Source: Flavisolibacter amylovorans
GTDB taxonomy: Bacteria; Bacteroidota; Bacteroidia; Chitinophagales; Chitinophagaceae
Length of the DNA: 64,000 nucleotides
Direction: 5' to 3'
NCBI RefSeq assembly: GCF_039541815.1
Contig: NZ_BAABGY010000007.1
Span: 682,001-746,000, forward strand
In this document: positions 49,500 through 58,038 of the stretch, in pieces
How the letters are laid out: each line of letters starts with the position of its first letter
How positions within the stretch are numbered: position 1 is the first letter of the stretch
Position numbers and translations under genes: made by a program
Notes under the pieces: generated by a model
What the model was told of the DNA's origin: nothing
Database searches by the model: none
The model's input: the letters and a program-made list of their open reading frames with translations, nothing else

Positions 49500-49702
49500 G
49501 AAACGGTTTTGAAGGGTTTTGAAAAGTTTTGGATGGTTTTAAAAAGTTGACCTCCGAAGCCTGCCCGCATGGTTTCGTGTACAAGGCTCCCTAGGAGCTG
49601 GTACCAATTCGCGCACAACAAGCGTCCGGATATCCCGGCGGGCGATTCCGCTGGCCTGTTACAACCGTCAAAACCTTCCAAAACCGCTCAAAACCTTTTT
49701 CG
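49500..49702. repeat. Micro-repeat family C, widely spaced inverted repeat
   Basis: ACGGTTTTGAAGGGTTTTGA and AAAGTTTTGGATGG on the left face CGTCAAAACCTTCCAAAACC and GCTCAAAACC on the right, about 115 nt apart, between divergent GtrA and argS genes. Confidence 0.65.
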
Positions 49703-49708
49703 AAGCCG

Positions 49709-49716
49709 TAACTTCG
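49709..49716 (+). promoter_or_regulatory. -7 box TAACTTCG for argS
   Basis: One mismatch from TAnnTTTG, followed by CGGCC exactly as after the prfB box, 21 nt before the argS ATG. Confidence 0.4.
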
Positions 49717-49737
49717 CGGCCAAATTCAAGCCGACGC

Positions 49738-51618
49738 ATGAGCCTTGTAGCCCGCATCAAAGAGGTAAGCGCCGCCGCCATCAGCAGCCTGTACGGCGTG
49801 GCGGCCTCCGCAGACGATATCCTGGTCAACCAGACGAAGCCCGAGTTCGAGGGCGATTATACCGTGGTGCTGTTTGCCCTGATCAAGCAATTGCGTAAGT
49901 CGCCCGAAGCGCTTGGCCAGGAGCTCGGCGCGTACCTTACGGCGCAGCACCCGGAGCTGTTCGCCAACTTCAACGTGATCAAGGGATTCCTCAACCTCTC
50001 TGTGGCCGACGCGGCTTTGCCCGGCTTTCTCCGCAACGCGCTCGAGCCCGCCGCCGCCACCGGCAAGAAAGTGATGGTGGAATACTCCTCCCCCAACACC
50101 AACAAGCCCCTGCACCTCGGTCACCTGCGCAACAACTTCCTGGGCTGGAGCGTCGCCGCCATCCTGGAAGCCGCCGGCAACGAGGTAATGAAGACCTGCA
50201 TCGTAAACGACCGCGGCATCCACATCTGCAAGAGCATGATCGCCTGGAAGAAGCTCGCGAACGGCGCCACGCCCCAAAGCAGCGGGATGAAGGGCGATCA
50301 TTTTGTGGGGCACTACTACGTACAATTCGAAACCGAGCTGAAGGCCCAGACCGAGCCCCTGTTCGAGCGCCTCAAGAACGGCAAGTTCGACGGGCTCGAC
50401 GACGCGCAGCGCACCAAGGCCGAAGCCATTTACCGGAACTGGGCCAATGGTGACCGCAAGGGCGAGGCCGCACAAAAAGCGCTCGACGGCCTCAAGGAAA
50501 TAGCACGTGCCGCCACACCGGTGATGAAGGAAGCGCAGGGGATGCTGGTGGATTGGGAAGCCGGCAAGCCCGAGGTGATCGACCTCTGGAAACAAATGAA
50601 CGGCTGGGTGTACGCAGGCTTCGACGCAACCTATCAACGCATCGGCTCCGACTTCGACAAGACCTACTACGAATCACAGACCTACCTCCTCGGCCGCGAC
50701 CTGGTGAACGAGGGGCTCGAGAAAGGCGTCTTCTTCCGCAAGGACGATGGCTCCGTCTGGATCGACCTGACGGCGGACGGCCTCGACGAAAAGCTGGTGC
50801 TCCGCAAGGACGGCACCTCCGTGTACATCACGCAGGACATGGGGCTCGCCCAGCAGAAATACGAGCAGTTCCCCTACGATCAGAGCATCTACGTGATCGC
50901 CGACGAGCAGAACTACCACATGAAGGTGCTGCAGCTCATTCTGGAGAAGCTTGGTGCGCCCTATGCCGGCGGCATCCATCACCTGTCGTATGGCATGGTG
51001 GAACTGCCCACAGGCCGTATGAAGAGCCGCGAAGGCACGGTGGTGGACGCCGACGACCTCGTGGACGAGATGGTGCAGGTAGCCGAGAAAGAAACGCGGG
51101 AGCACAGCAAGATCGAAGAGTTCGGCGAAGTAGAATTGAAGGAGTTGTACGAAACGATTGCGCTCGGTGCGCTCAAGTTCTTTCTCCTGCATGTAGACCC
51201 GAAGAAGAAGATGCTGTTCAACCCGGAGGAAACGATCAAGTTCCAGGGCTTTACCGGTCCGTTCATTCAATATACGTATGCACGCATCCGCTCCATTTTG
51301 CGCAAGGCGGGCGCCGGCACCGCTGCCGTTGAGATCTCCACGGAAGGCCTGCTGCGTAAGGAAAAAGACCTGCTGCTGCTCATTGAGCAATACGCCGAAA
51401 CCGTAAAAGGCGCGGCCAGGGATTTCAACCCGTCGGCCATGGCCAACTATGCGTTTACGGTGGCCAAGACCTACAATGCGTTCTATGCCGAACACCCGGT
51501 GCTGCAGGCCGAAAGCGAGGCAAAGAAGGCCCTTCGCCTTGAACTGTGCCGCCAGACCGCCCAGGTGCTGCGCGACTCGATGGCCCTGCTGGGGATCCGT
51601 GTACCCGAGCGGATGTAA
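49738..51618 (+). CDS. argS: Arginyl-tRNA synthetase
   Basis: 626 residues. It charges tRNA-Arg with arginine. The N-terminal add-1 domain (about 1-100) is followed by the class I catalytic core: VEYSSPNTNKPLHLGHLRNN (HLGH at 126-129). The KMSKS-like loop LPTGRMKSREGTVVDADDLV is degenerate, as is usual for ArgRS. The DALR anticodon-binding domain (FTGPFIQYTYARIRSILRKA, ELCRQTAQVLRDSMALLGIR) ends in PERM. Start ATG fits after the -7 box. A terminator follows. A matching tRNA-Arg(ACG) lies 10 kb away. Confidence 0.96.
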   Translation: MSLVARIKEVSAAAISSLYGVAASADDILVNQTKPEFEGDYTVVLFALIKQLRKSPEALGQELGAYLTAQHPELFANFNVIKGFLNLSVADAALPGFLRNALEPAAATGKKVMVEYSSPNTNKPLHLGHLRNNFLGWSVAAILEAAGNEVMKTCIVNDRGIHICKSMIAWKKLANGATPQSSGMKGDHFVGHYYVQFETELKAQTEPLFERLKNGKFDGLDDAQRTKAEAIYRNWANGDRKGEAAQKALDGLKEIARAATPVMKEAQGMLVDWEAGKPEVIDLWKQMNGWVYAGFDATYQRIGSDFDKTYYESQTYLLGRDLVNEGLEKGVFFRKDDGSVWIDLTADGLDEKLVLRKDGTSVYITQDMGLAQQKYEQFPYDQSIYVIADEQNYHMKVLQLILEKLGAPYAGGIHHLSYGMVELPTGRMKSREGTVVDADDLVDEMVQVAEKETREHSKIEEFGEVELKELYETIALGALKFFLLHVDPKKKMLFNPEETIKFQGFTGPFIQYTYARIRSILRKAGAGTAAVEISTEGLLRKEKDLLLLIEQYAETVKGAARDFNPSAMANYAFTVAKTYNAFYAEHPVLQAESEAKKALRLELCRQTAQVLRDSMALLGIRVPERM

Positions 51619-51641
51619 GCGGATCCGAATCGTTTTATTAC

Positions 51642-51670
51642 AAAGCCCCCGGCACCACGCCGGGGGCTTT
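51642..51670. terminator. Intrinsic terminator of argS
   Basis: AAAGCCCCCGGC, loop ACCAC, GCCGGGGGCTTT. Confidence 0.85.
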
Positions 51671-51718
51671 GCCGTGATTGGTACCACCTTTGCTGCAGGT
51701 AGCCCAAAAGAGCAAACC

Positions 51719-51967
51719 ATGAAAAAGATGCTGATGCTTTTCGGGGTGCTGCTGCTGGGCACCGCCGCGGTTCAGGCACAAACCGTGACCGAGGCCACGA
51801 TCGAGTCCTACGACAGCACTTCGAATACGGAAACGAAGACCAAGGTGAAGCCCAAGACAACGGTGAAGGATAAGGCGTATAACCTCGTACACCGCAAGAA
51901 AAAGCGGAGCAGCGGTGTGAAGACAAAAACGACGACCGAAACCCGTAAGATCGAGGACCAGCATTAA
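51719..51967 (+). CDS. Small secreted Thr/Lys-rich protein
   Basis: 82 residues from MKKMLMLFGVLLLGTAAVQA (signal peptide). The mature chain is low-complexity, rich in T, K, S and E (TSNTETKTKVKPKTTVKDKA, SGVKTKTTTETRKIEDQH), so it is probably disordered in the periplasm or outside. The frame is open far upstream inside argS, but the signal peptide fixes the start. Function unknown. Confidence 0.6.
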   Translation: MKKMLMLFGVLLLGTAAVQAQTVTEATIESYDSTSNTETKTKVKPKTTVKDKAYNLVHRKKKRSSGVKTKTTTETRKIEDQH

Positions 51968-52126
51968 AGGGTGTAGCTGGTGATGCCGCAACATAGTTTG
52001 CGGCTTTTTTATGGCAGAGACCTACAAGAACGGGCAGGCCCCAGAAGCTGCCCTGCTGTACCGTGTCGTAAGGGGTTGATGGTGACCGTATTTCTGGCCT
52101 TGCTCACGGCCGCTGCCGCCTGCCTC

Positions 52127-52489
52127 TTATGGCAGCGTCGTAGGCTGCTTTGCCGGTGCCGTTCCGGTCAGACGTTGTAGGTATACCCTCCCGCAAACCG
52201 GCGCCGCAGCAGGTTGCACCGGTGCCGCCAACGCGGGGAGGAGGTTCTGTATCGGAAGTGCCGGAAGCCGGGCTGCGGCGCGGCTCTGTCGCCATGGAGA
52301 GCGGGAATGCAGGCCCGGTACTGCCGGTGCCAACCCAAAAGTGATGATGCGGGCGCCGTTGCGCTGCAGTTGCTTGATGGCGGACCACCCGGTTGTGTCG
52401 GGTAAGGGTGCCGCTTCGAACGCTTTTGGAATGGTAGTGCAAGCTGCAAGTGACACCAGGGGCGGGCAAGGTGCAAAAACGCGTATCAT
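52127..52489 (-). CDS. Doubtful lipoprotein-like frame
   Basis: 120 residues starting MIRVFAPCPPLVSLAACTTI, which imitates a lipoprotein signal (LAAC). The first 50 residues look protein-like, but the remainder (RSPWRQSRAAARLPALPIQN) has the composition of a wrong frame. It could be a decayed gene or chance. The rest of 51968-52601 shows no other supported gene. Confidence 0.2.
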   Translation of the reverse strand: MIRVFAPCPPLVSLAACTTIPKAFEAAPLPDTTGWSAIKQLQRNGARIITFGLAPAVPGLHSRSPWRQSRAAARLPALPIQNLLPALAAPVQPAAAPVCGRVYLQRLTGTAPAKQPTTLP

Positions 52490-52601
52490 GATCGTTTAGC
52501 CGGTTTACAGCCAGGAGCCATCTGCTCGAAAGCTCGTCCGGATAATGGTGCATGGCGGCTCTGCCGCCTTCTTGCGGAGGTGCCATCTGTAAAAAAGAGA
52601 A

Positions 52602-52619
52602 AACCCCAGGAATGGGGTT
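52602..52619 (-). terminator. Intrinsic terminator
   Basis: AACCCCA, loop TTCC, TGGGGTT (minus strand), then TTCTCTTTTTT, about 80 nt past the stop at 52700. Confidence 0.7.
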
Positions 52620-52699
52620 CTCGTTTGGTGTTTTCACAGGTCAAGTGTTCATAGAGTACCATTGCGCGTTTTACTGGCGGCACTTTATCGTGTTGGGGT

Positions 52700-54280
52700 T
52701 CATTTCATGATCCGTTGCCAGGCGATGCGCTGGCCGCGTTCTCCCAGCAGTTCTACGAAATAAATACCCGGCGCCAGGTGTTGGAGTTCGTTTAGGGCAA
52801 GTTGGTTCATACCAGGCTGCATCAGCATAGCTTTCACCTGCATCAGCTGTCCGCCTGCGTTCAACAAGCGCAGGTGCATGGTTTCTGATGCGAAAGCCTG
52901 GTAGCGCAGGTGCACCCGATCGGCAAACGGATTGGGCCACAAGTTCCATTGAGCTGAGAGCGTTTGCTTTACAGCCCTTACCGCTGAATAGTAGCGGCTA
53001 CCATTCTGTTCGCGCACCTGAACGCGGTAAAAAACGAGTGTTGCCTGGCGGTCGGGAGCAGCATCGGTAAATCTGTACGTAAAGCGGCTGTGATCCCCGC
53101 TGCTGCGCACGACCCCGATCTCCCGGAAATCAGTGCCGCTGGTGCTTCGCTCGATCGCGTATTCTTCAATGGCCACCTCGTCGAGTACTTCCCACTGAAG
53201 CTCAACCGATTCGCCCGAGTAGGCACCGGTGAGGCTGATGCTCCGCAGGGGCAGTACGATGGCCTCGGGCACGTCGGGAAGCGTAGTAGAAAATACGTGG
53301 TAGCGGATGGTGGCATTTCCGAGCGTTATCGACCGCACCACCACCTGGCCATAGGCGCCGTTGTTATTGGTAAATGACAGTGCTGCAAGTGGCGCCAGGA
53401 GCGTTCCGTAGAGCGCCCGGTTACCGCTGATCTGCAGGTTGGCAGCCCCGGCAAAGTTCCATAGGATATGTGCCCCGGCGGAAGCGCCCAGGCTGCTCAT
53501 GTTGGGAGGTGCCCATGCGTACGTGCCATTTACGTCCACGTTCATCACCAGGATCGTTTGCGCGCTGAGCGACGCGCCGGAAAGCGTCAGCGAGCCCGTG
53601 AGCGCCGTAAGCTGCGCCATCGTTACGTTCAGGTAGTTGATCTTATTTGCCACGAGGGTGAGCGTGGCACTCGTGCCCGCGGGAAGTGTAAGGTGGTTCA
53701 GACGCGGATCGGTGCTCACCTTCCAGGTGGCGATCCGCGTATGGTAATCGGAAAAGTCGAGGAACGCGTCCGCAACATCGATCCCGGTGCTGCCAGTAGC
53801 ATCCGGAGCAGTCTGCGTGCGGTCTGCCTGCAAGGCCGGGTTGGAGTTGAAGGTGCCCGCCTGTGTGGTGAGCTTTGTATTGACGGCCGCGCCGCCGTTG
53901 GTATACCAGACACGGGTGCCGACGGCATCCGCAAGGCGTATCTTTCCGCGGAGCACCCGGCTCAGGCTGCCGCTGGTGAAGATCGTACGCGCGCCGATGG
54001 CGATACCGTAATTATCGTTGTTGTTCGAGGCATAGGTAGGGTACGTTCCGCTGTGCAGGCTGGCCACCGTGCCGTTGCCTGTCAGAATAAGATCCGTACC
54101 GATGGCTACCGGGCCCTGTACGGTACCGGAATGAAGGGAAAAGGACGCTTCCGTGAAGATGTTGAAGTCCTTTGCCTGTGCAGTAGGGGCAAAGGTTTGT
54201 GAACGGACGTCGGGTAGTAGCGAAAGCGATAGTACAATGGTGAGCGAACAGTTGCGTAAAGAAGGGTGCATGTGTTTCAT
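52700..54280 (-). CDS. Choice-of-anchor A family protein with T9SS C-terminal sorting domain
   Basis: 526 residues from MKHMHPSLRNCSLTIVLSLS (signal peptide); 30 open codons upstream are ignored. The choice-of-anchor A module is seen in AKDFNIFTEASFSLHSGTVQ, GPVAIGTDLILTGNGTVASL and, at its end, HILWNFAGAANLQISGNRAL, YGTLLAPLAALSF. A fibronectin-like beta domain (VELQWEVLDEVAIEEYAIER) follows. The end is a type A sorting domain (NLWPNPFADRVHLRY...LAPGIYFVELLGERGQRIAW), so it is exported by the type IX system and probably held on the surface. Ligand unknown. Confidence 0.85.
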   Translation of the reverse strand: MKHMHPSLRNCSLTIVLSLSLLPDVRSQTFAPTAQAKDFNIFTEASFSLHSGTVQGPVAIGTDLILTGNGTVASLHSGTYPTYASNNNDNYGIAIGARTIFTSGSLSRVLRGKIRLADAVGTRVWYTNGGAAVNTKLTTQAGTFNSNPALQADRTQTAPDATGSTGIDVADAFLDFSDYHTRIATWKVSTDPRLNHLTLPAGTSATLTLVANKINYLNVTMAQLTALTGSLTLSGASLSAQTILVMNVDVNGTYAWAPPNMSSLGASAGAHILWNFAGAANLQISGNRALYGTLLAPLAALSFTNNNGAYGQVVVRSITLGNATIRYHVFSTTLPDVPEAIVLPLRSISLTGAYSGESVELQWEVLDEVAIEEYAIERSTSGTDFREIGVVRSSGDHSRFTYRFTDAAPDRQATLVFYRVQVREQNGSRYYSAVRAVKQTLSAQWNLWPNPFADRVHLRYQAFASETMHLRLLNAGGQLMQVKAMLMQPGMNQLALNELQHLAPGIYFVELLGERGQRIAWQRIMK

Positions 54281-54804
54281 TTTAGGTTTGCGAAAAGGCG
54301 TATCGGCAGACCACGCATTTAGGCGCGGCCATTTCGGTCGGTGCTGGTACCGGCATCCGTGCATGAGCAAGGCGCCGGAGTGAAAACATGCAATGGAGGA
54401 TTATAGGAAGGAAGAGCGCTGGAAAAATGAGAAGGAGTTGCGAAGCAAGGTTGCGGGAAAAGGTGCGCTCCAGAACATAATGCGTTCAATTCGCGTACCA
54501 TAACCAACTTTTGAACAGCTGATGCCAAAAGAAAGTCTACAGGCTGATGGACCATAAAAAACGGGACGAATACTCACCTGAAATCCGGCGGACTCCTTGG
54601 CCATCGACAAGGGGTGCAAATGACGCGTATAAGGGGATTGCAGTGGGATTGGGTAGCATGTTGCACGTACCGCAATTCTACTGATACAGCGCGCCGGTTG
54701 CGGGAAACGATCCCGCGCGAACACCGGCCAGGAAACAGCTTACAGGGCGCTATCAACTGCAGCTTAATGCATTACGAAAATTTTTAAAATAATTTCGATA
54801 TTCC
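54281..54804. other. Gene-free stretch upstream of the sorting-domain protein
   Basis: No convincing frame or repeat; AT-rich towards 54770-54800 just before the promoter at 54805. Confidence 0.4.
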
Positions 54805-54835
54805 TTGCTTTTCGGTGTCCATTAGGGTAGCTTTG
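54805..54835 (+). promoter_or_regulatory. Complete Bacteroidota promoter (TTG - 20 nt - TAGCTTTG)
   Basis: TTG at 54805-54807, a 20-nt spacer and TAGCTTTG at 54828-54835 match the primary-sigma consensus of the phylum in both boxes and spacing. It would drive the 54920 and 55146 frames. Confidence 0.7.
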
Positions 54836-54919
54836 TAAGAGCGCCGTTACCTTTTTCGAAGCGCACCTACCCTCTTTTTAGTCGTATCCGTACACATCCC
54901 ATTGCACCCTTCGTTCCGA

Positions 54920-55174
54920 ATGCAATATTTAAATGGCGATGAACCTATGTACTACGATGTTGCCTACCTCATACCTTTTGATTCGCTGTTCCTGCACGAA
55001 CCGCTGAAAGTCAACGCGGACAACGCTTCGCTCCTTCAAGTCCGATCCGGCCAAACAAACCCCGGGCATCCCTTTTTCAAGAAAGGCGTGCTTCATTCCT
55101 CTGCGCTACCGACTGACGATTATCGAAACCTTAAAAACCGCCTAAATGAATACACACCAAGTTCTATGGGCTGA
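54920..55174 (+). CDS. Short hypothetical frame ahead of a response regulator
   Basis: 84 residues from MQYLNGDEPMYYDVAYLIPF; a TTG start 6 codons upstream also exists. The sequence is protein-like (DSLFLHEPLKVNADNASLLQ) but matches nothing I know. It overlaps the response regulator start by 29 nt in another frame. It could instead be a non-coding leader behind the strong promoter at 54805. Confidence 0.35.
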   Translation: MQYLNGDEPMYYDVAYLIPFDSLFLHEPLKVNADNASLLQVRSGQTNPGHPFFKKGVLHSSALPTDDYRNLKNRLNEYTPSSMG

Positions 55175-55544
55175 CGACGACCCCGACGATCTGATGCTCT
55201 TCAACGAGACTGCGCATGAGGTGGACCGCGAGGTTTGTATCACAACTGCCAGTAACGGTCTTGAGCTGATCGACCAACTCAACCGGGCCAAGACGCTGCA
55301 TGCCTTGCCCGGAATGATCATCACGGACATGAATATGCCGGTGGTTACCGGTCGCGAGGCCCTGGTGCTGATCCGTCGCGACGAGCAACTGCGGCGGATT
55401 CCACTGGTTGTGTTTACGACGTCTTCCAGCTCGCTCGATGCGTTGTTTTGCCTTCGGCACGAGGTTCTGATGGTGACAAAACCCTGCGTTCTGCGGGATC
55501 TACGGCTCGTGATCCGGAACATACTCCGGATCCGCTGGCCATAA
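55146..55544 (+). CDS. Stand-alone response regulator receiver protein (Rcp1-like)
   Basis: 132 residues, receiver domain only. The acidic pocket is VLWADDDPDDLMLFNE, the phospho-acceptor ITDMNMP (D61), the switch Thr region VFTTSSSSLDALF and the Lys in MVTKPC. There is no output domain. CheY/Rcp1-like regulators of this type take phosphate from PAS histidine kinases. No kinase is adjacent, but the orphan PAS kinase at 9361 is in the same window. The final helix is short (DLRLVIRNILRIRWP). Confidence 0.85.
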   Translation: MNTHQVLWADDDPDDLMLFNETAHEVDREVCITTASNGLELIDQLNRAKTLHALPGMIITDMNMPVVTGREALVLIRRDEQLRRIPLVVFTTSSSSLDALFCLRHEVLMVTKPCVLRDLRLVIRNILRIRWP

Positions 55545-55698
55545 CAACACTAGTCCGGTGGTATAGGGTTGGTCCACCTTCGTGCGAACCACGATCCCGC
55601 ACCAGGTACCGGTGCATTTGGCTGAAAATATGTGGCCCTGCCCTTTCAGGCGCGGATGTTGCCCCTTTTGTTCATGGTGCGCCGAATAAAATATACCT

Positions 55699-56251
55699 GT
55701 GATCAAGAACCTTGTCATGTACGCCGACGATGACGATGTTTACCATACATTGTTTGCAACGGCCCTTCGGCACCGGCCCGGCGTCAGGCTAAGACGCTGT
55801 TTGAATTAATGTACGGGCCGGCCAGGCCTCCAGCGGCCTATTTCGAGCGGCGACGCAGCGCCCCGAAGCTTCGGGGGCGTGCTAAGGCCGCGGCGGCCGT
55901 CCATTTCAGGATTCTCAGAAACCACAATAATCCAAACAGCCTATTAGAACATTGTCCAGCGGGCTTGCACTGCTCACCTACATATCACTGAACCGCCCCA
56001 ACCGGGATGTATGCCGCATCGTCATCGACATTCCGATGCATGTGATCAATGGTATCCAGAAACTGGTAACGATCAAGGCCGACATGAACCTGCCCGCCAT
56101 TTCAGCGGTGCTCTTTTCGAATACGAACGACGGTATCGATCGCCTGATCGCGACGTCGCTGCATACGCCCATCCTGCCCAAACCCGGAACCGTCGGCGAA
56201 ATGGGTTACCGGATCAGGGAAATGCTTGAACTGGTAAACAGAAGACGGTAA
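55699..56251 (+). pseudogene. Second receiver-domain gene split by an insertion
   Basis: The N-terminal part VIKNLVMYADDDDVYHTLFA (from GTG 55699) runs into TAA inside the insertion. The C-terminal part, GLALLTYISLNRPN, RIVIDIPMHVINGIQKL, ISAVLFSNTNDGI and ILPKPGTVGEMGYRIREMLE, resumes after it and ends at 56251. Removing 55796-55940 and nearby bases rejoins a receiver domain of normal spacing (GVRLR / TLSSGLALL). It is a relative of the intact gene at 55146. Confidence 0.75.
55796..55940. mobile_element. MITE-like insertion with GCTGTTTG terminal inverted repeats
   Basis: Left end GCTGTTTGAATTAA and right end ATAATCCAAACAGC are inverted with 12 of 14 matches. The 145-bp interior codes for nothing and contains a strong hairpin (GCGCCCCGAAG / CTTCGGGGGCG). 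The ends resemble those of IS5-type elements. It sits inside the receiver gene and explains its break. A clear target duplication is not obvious (TAAGA / TTAGA). Confidence 0.65.
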
Positions 56252-56267
56252 CGACGGAGCCGCTCAA

Positions 56268-56453
56268 TCAGTCGGCCACCGGCAAGATCGCAGTCGGGAA
56301 GTGGAACTGCACGTACAACTCCCGGGTGTCGATCATCTCTCCTTCCGCGTCAAAGGTGTTCTCAAAGACTGCACGCATGTTCTCCAGGGCATTAGTGCCT
56401 GTGGACAAAGCCTTTGCCGAGGCGTACCGGATCGACGAGAGGGCTTCTGTCAA
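56268..56453 (-). pseudogene. C-terminal remnant of an opposite-strand gene
   Basis: 61 residues, ALENMRAVFENTFDAEGEMI then DTRELYVQFHFPTAILPVAD, reading like a genuine protein end but with no proper start region. At about 56453 the base composition changes and plus-strand coding begins, so the junction looks like a recombination scar. Family not recognised. Confidence 0.4.
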
Positions 56454-56550
56454 TCTACTATTAGTTAAGCAAGACGGTAGAATTCAGCAAGGCGGGATCG
56501 TACTCTACAGACCGCATGGGAATGGGACAAATGCTATATCAGCAGCGACC

Positions 56551-57231
56551 ATGAAAACTTTACTTAATCATGATAAATTGAACCTGAAAGGAAAATTTAT
56601 CGTTTATGGTGTGAACGGCCGACGAAACTTCGAGCTTGATTTAAAAGAAAACGGATCTGCCGAGTTCGCTAAATTGAAAGCTAAGGAGCCGACACAAACA
56701 GGTCGCGGACAGGGGTGTATTGACTGGTTCATGGTCACAACGGTAACTTACGTGGATGGCTCTACGTCAACATCTTCGCAGTATGTTACGACGACATGTT
56801 CAGGAGGTGGATGCAGTGATCCGAACATGGCAAGCGTCTGCCCCGAAGGCGATGGGAGGAGTTCAGGCGGTGGTGGTGGAGGTTATGGCGTTGATTATGA
56901 ATTTGAATATCTTTATCACAAAGGAGTAAACTGGGTCGTTGGCGCCCCGGCAAGCGGACATTATGTGGTCTATTCTTTTGAGACAATTTCCGGCAAGAAG
57001 GTTTCGGGCGTGAAATCGATTACCGGAATCGTACACAACCGATCAGCAGGATTCTCTGACGGCTATGCTGGAAGTGCAGCTTGGACGCAGTTGCAGGCCG
57101 TAGTGAACTTTACTTCATCACAGGCCGCAGCGTCCGTGTCGGGGAAGGTCCACTTCGCTGACGCCACTCATCCATTAGATGTCCCACTCTCCAATAATAA
57201 GCAATGGACGCCGCCCCAAATAGTGCCCTGA
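56551..57231 (+). CDS. Unknown protein with Cys/Gly-rich centre, probably 5'-truncated
   Basis: 226 residues from MKTLLNHDKLNLKGKFIVYG; the frame is open back to 56326. Codons from about 56454 also look coding (VNLLLVKQDGRIQQGGIVLY), so the true start was probably lost at the junction near 56453. The centre has CIDWFMVTTVTYVDGSTSTS, then TTCSGGGCSD and a Gly run, a pattern repeated in unnamed Bacteroidota exported proteins. The C-terminal part (GVKSITGIVHNRSAGFSDGY) is beta-like. Its TGA overlaps the next ATG, so the two are translated together. Confidence 0.55.
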   Translation: MKTLLNHDKLNLKGKFIVYGVNGRRNFELDLKENGSAEFAKLKAKEPTQTGRGQGCIDWFMVTTVTYVDGSTSTSSQYVTTTCSGGGCSDPNMASVCPEGDGRSSGGGGGGYGVDYEFEYLYHKGVNWVVGAPASGHYVVYSFETISGKKVSGVKSITGIVHNRSAGFSDGYAGSAAWTQLQAVVNFTSSQAAASVSGKVHFADATHPLDVPLSNNKQWTPPQIVP

Positions 57232-58004
57232 TGTATCAAACAAAATCTTGGAGTGTGAGCGTTGTGCTCATACTCCTTTCCTTCTTTTTGATTCCGGGCT
57301 GCTTTTCTTCGAAGAGATCTGTGCAGAAAGGGACTGTCGTACATAAGGTATGGTGGTTCAATCCGGAGCGTAAGGTGATAGAGCCGGACTCCGTATCAGG
57401 AGAGCTTAAATATATCTACAAAGACAGTTTCGCAGTCGCAACAGTGCTTCGGACCCAATTTGACGAAGTGAACAATGTGAGGCATGTTAGTTTCCCGGTG
57501 CATAAGTATGTGCTGATCGATATGCGGCAGAAAACGTTTTATGATTTCCTGAATTTTTCGGATACAGCGCAGCCTGTCAAGGTGCATAACGTAGATTCTC
57601 TGGGGAGGGTGGAAGACGGCTGGAAAATGTTCATGAACGACACCTTCATGTATACCGGAAGTATGATCCGGCTGCCGGACACTACGTTGAACGGCACCCG
57701 GTTCAGCCGCTTGAAAGGTTATCGGCTCCAGCAAGGACCTGACGGCACTGCAAGCGTCGGATCGATCGTTGCCTATTATAGCTGCGAGAAGAAAGGGCTG
57801 CCTTTGCAAATCGACCACGGCCTCGGCAACCGGCTAGGATGCCCGGTGTTGCGGATGGACTTTGTTAGGAATGGGTATTTCCGATATTCGGAATACCGTT
57901 ATGCTGAAGACTCACTGTCGAAAATGGAAGAAGCGGTTTTAGATGCTTGGATAAGGCATGTTCGCTCGGGCAGGCAGTCGCGTTCGGGTCAGTCAAGCCG
58001 GTAG
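57231..58004 (+). CDS. Lipoprotein of unknown function
   Basis: 257 residues from MYQTKSWSVSVVLILLSFFL, with lipobox LIPGC at about residues 21-25. The mature chain (KVWWFNPERKVIEPDSVSGE, VRHVSFPVHKYVLIDMRQKT, PLQIDHGLGNRLGCPVLRMD) looks like a GLPGLI-style or beta-rich envelope domain but is unassigned. ATGA overlap with the preceding gene shows a two-gene cassette. Base composition is more AT-rich than in the core genes around, which suggests acquisition. Confidence 0.6.
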   Translation: MYQTKSWSVSVVLILLSFFLIPGCFSSKRSVQKGTVVHKVWWFNPERKVIEPDSVSGELKYIYKDSFAVATVLRTQFDEVNNVRHVSFPVHKYVLIDMRQKTFYDFLNFSDTAQPVKVHNVDSLGRVEDGWKMFMNDTFMYTGSMIRLPDTTLNGTRFSRLKGYRLQQGPDGTASVGSIVAYYSCEKKGLPLQIDHGLGNRLGCPVLRMDFVRNGYFRYSEYRYAEDSLSKMEEAVLDAWIRHVRSGRQSRSGQSSR

Positions 58005-58038
58005 ACGCATCCCCGGCATAGTTACAAATGAAAGGTCT

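Noticed and set aside
51980..52180. 66-residue plus-strand frame with a hydrophobic segment
   Set aside because: Start overlaps the tail of the preceding gene region, no promoter or conservation evidence, and the end is Arg/Cys-rich noise.
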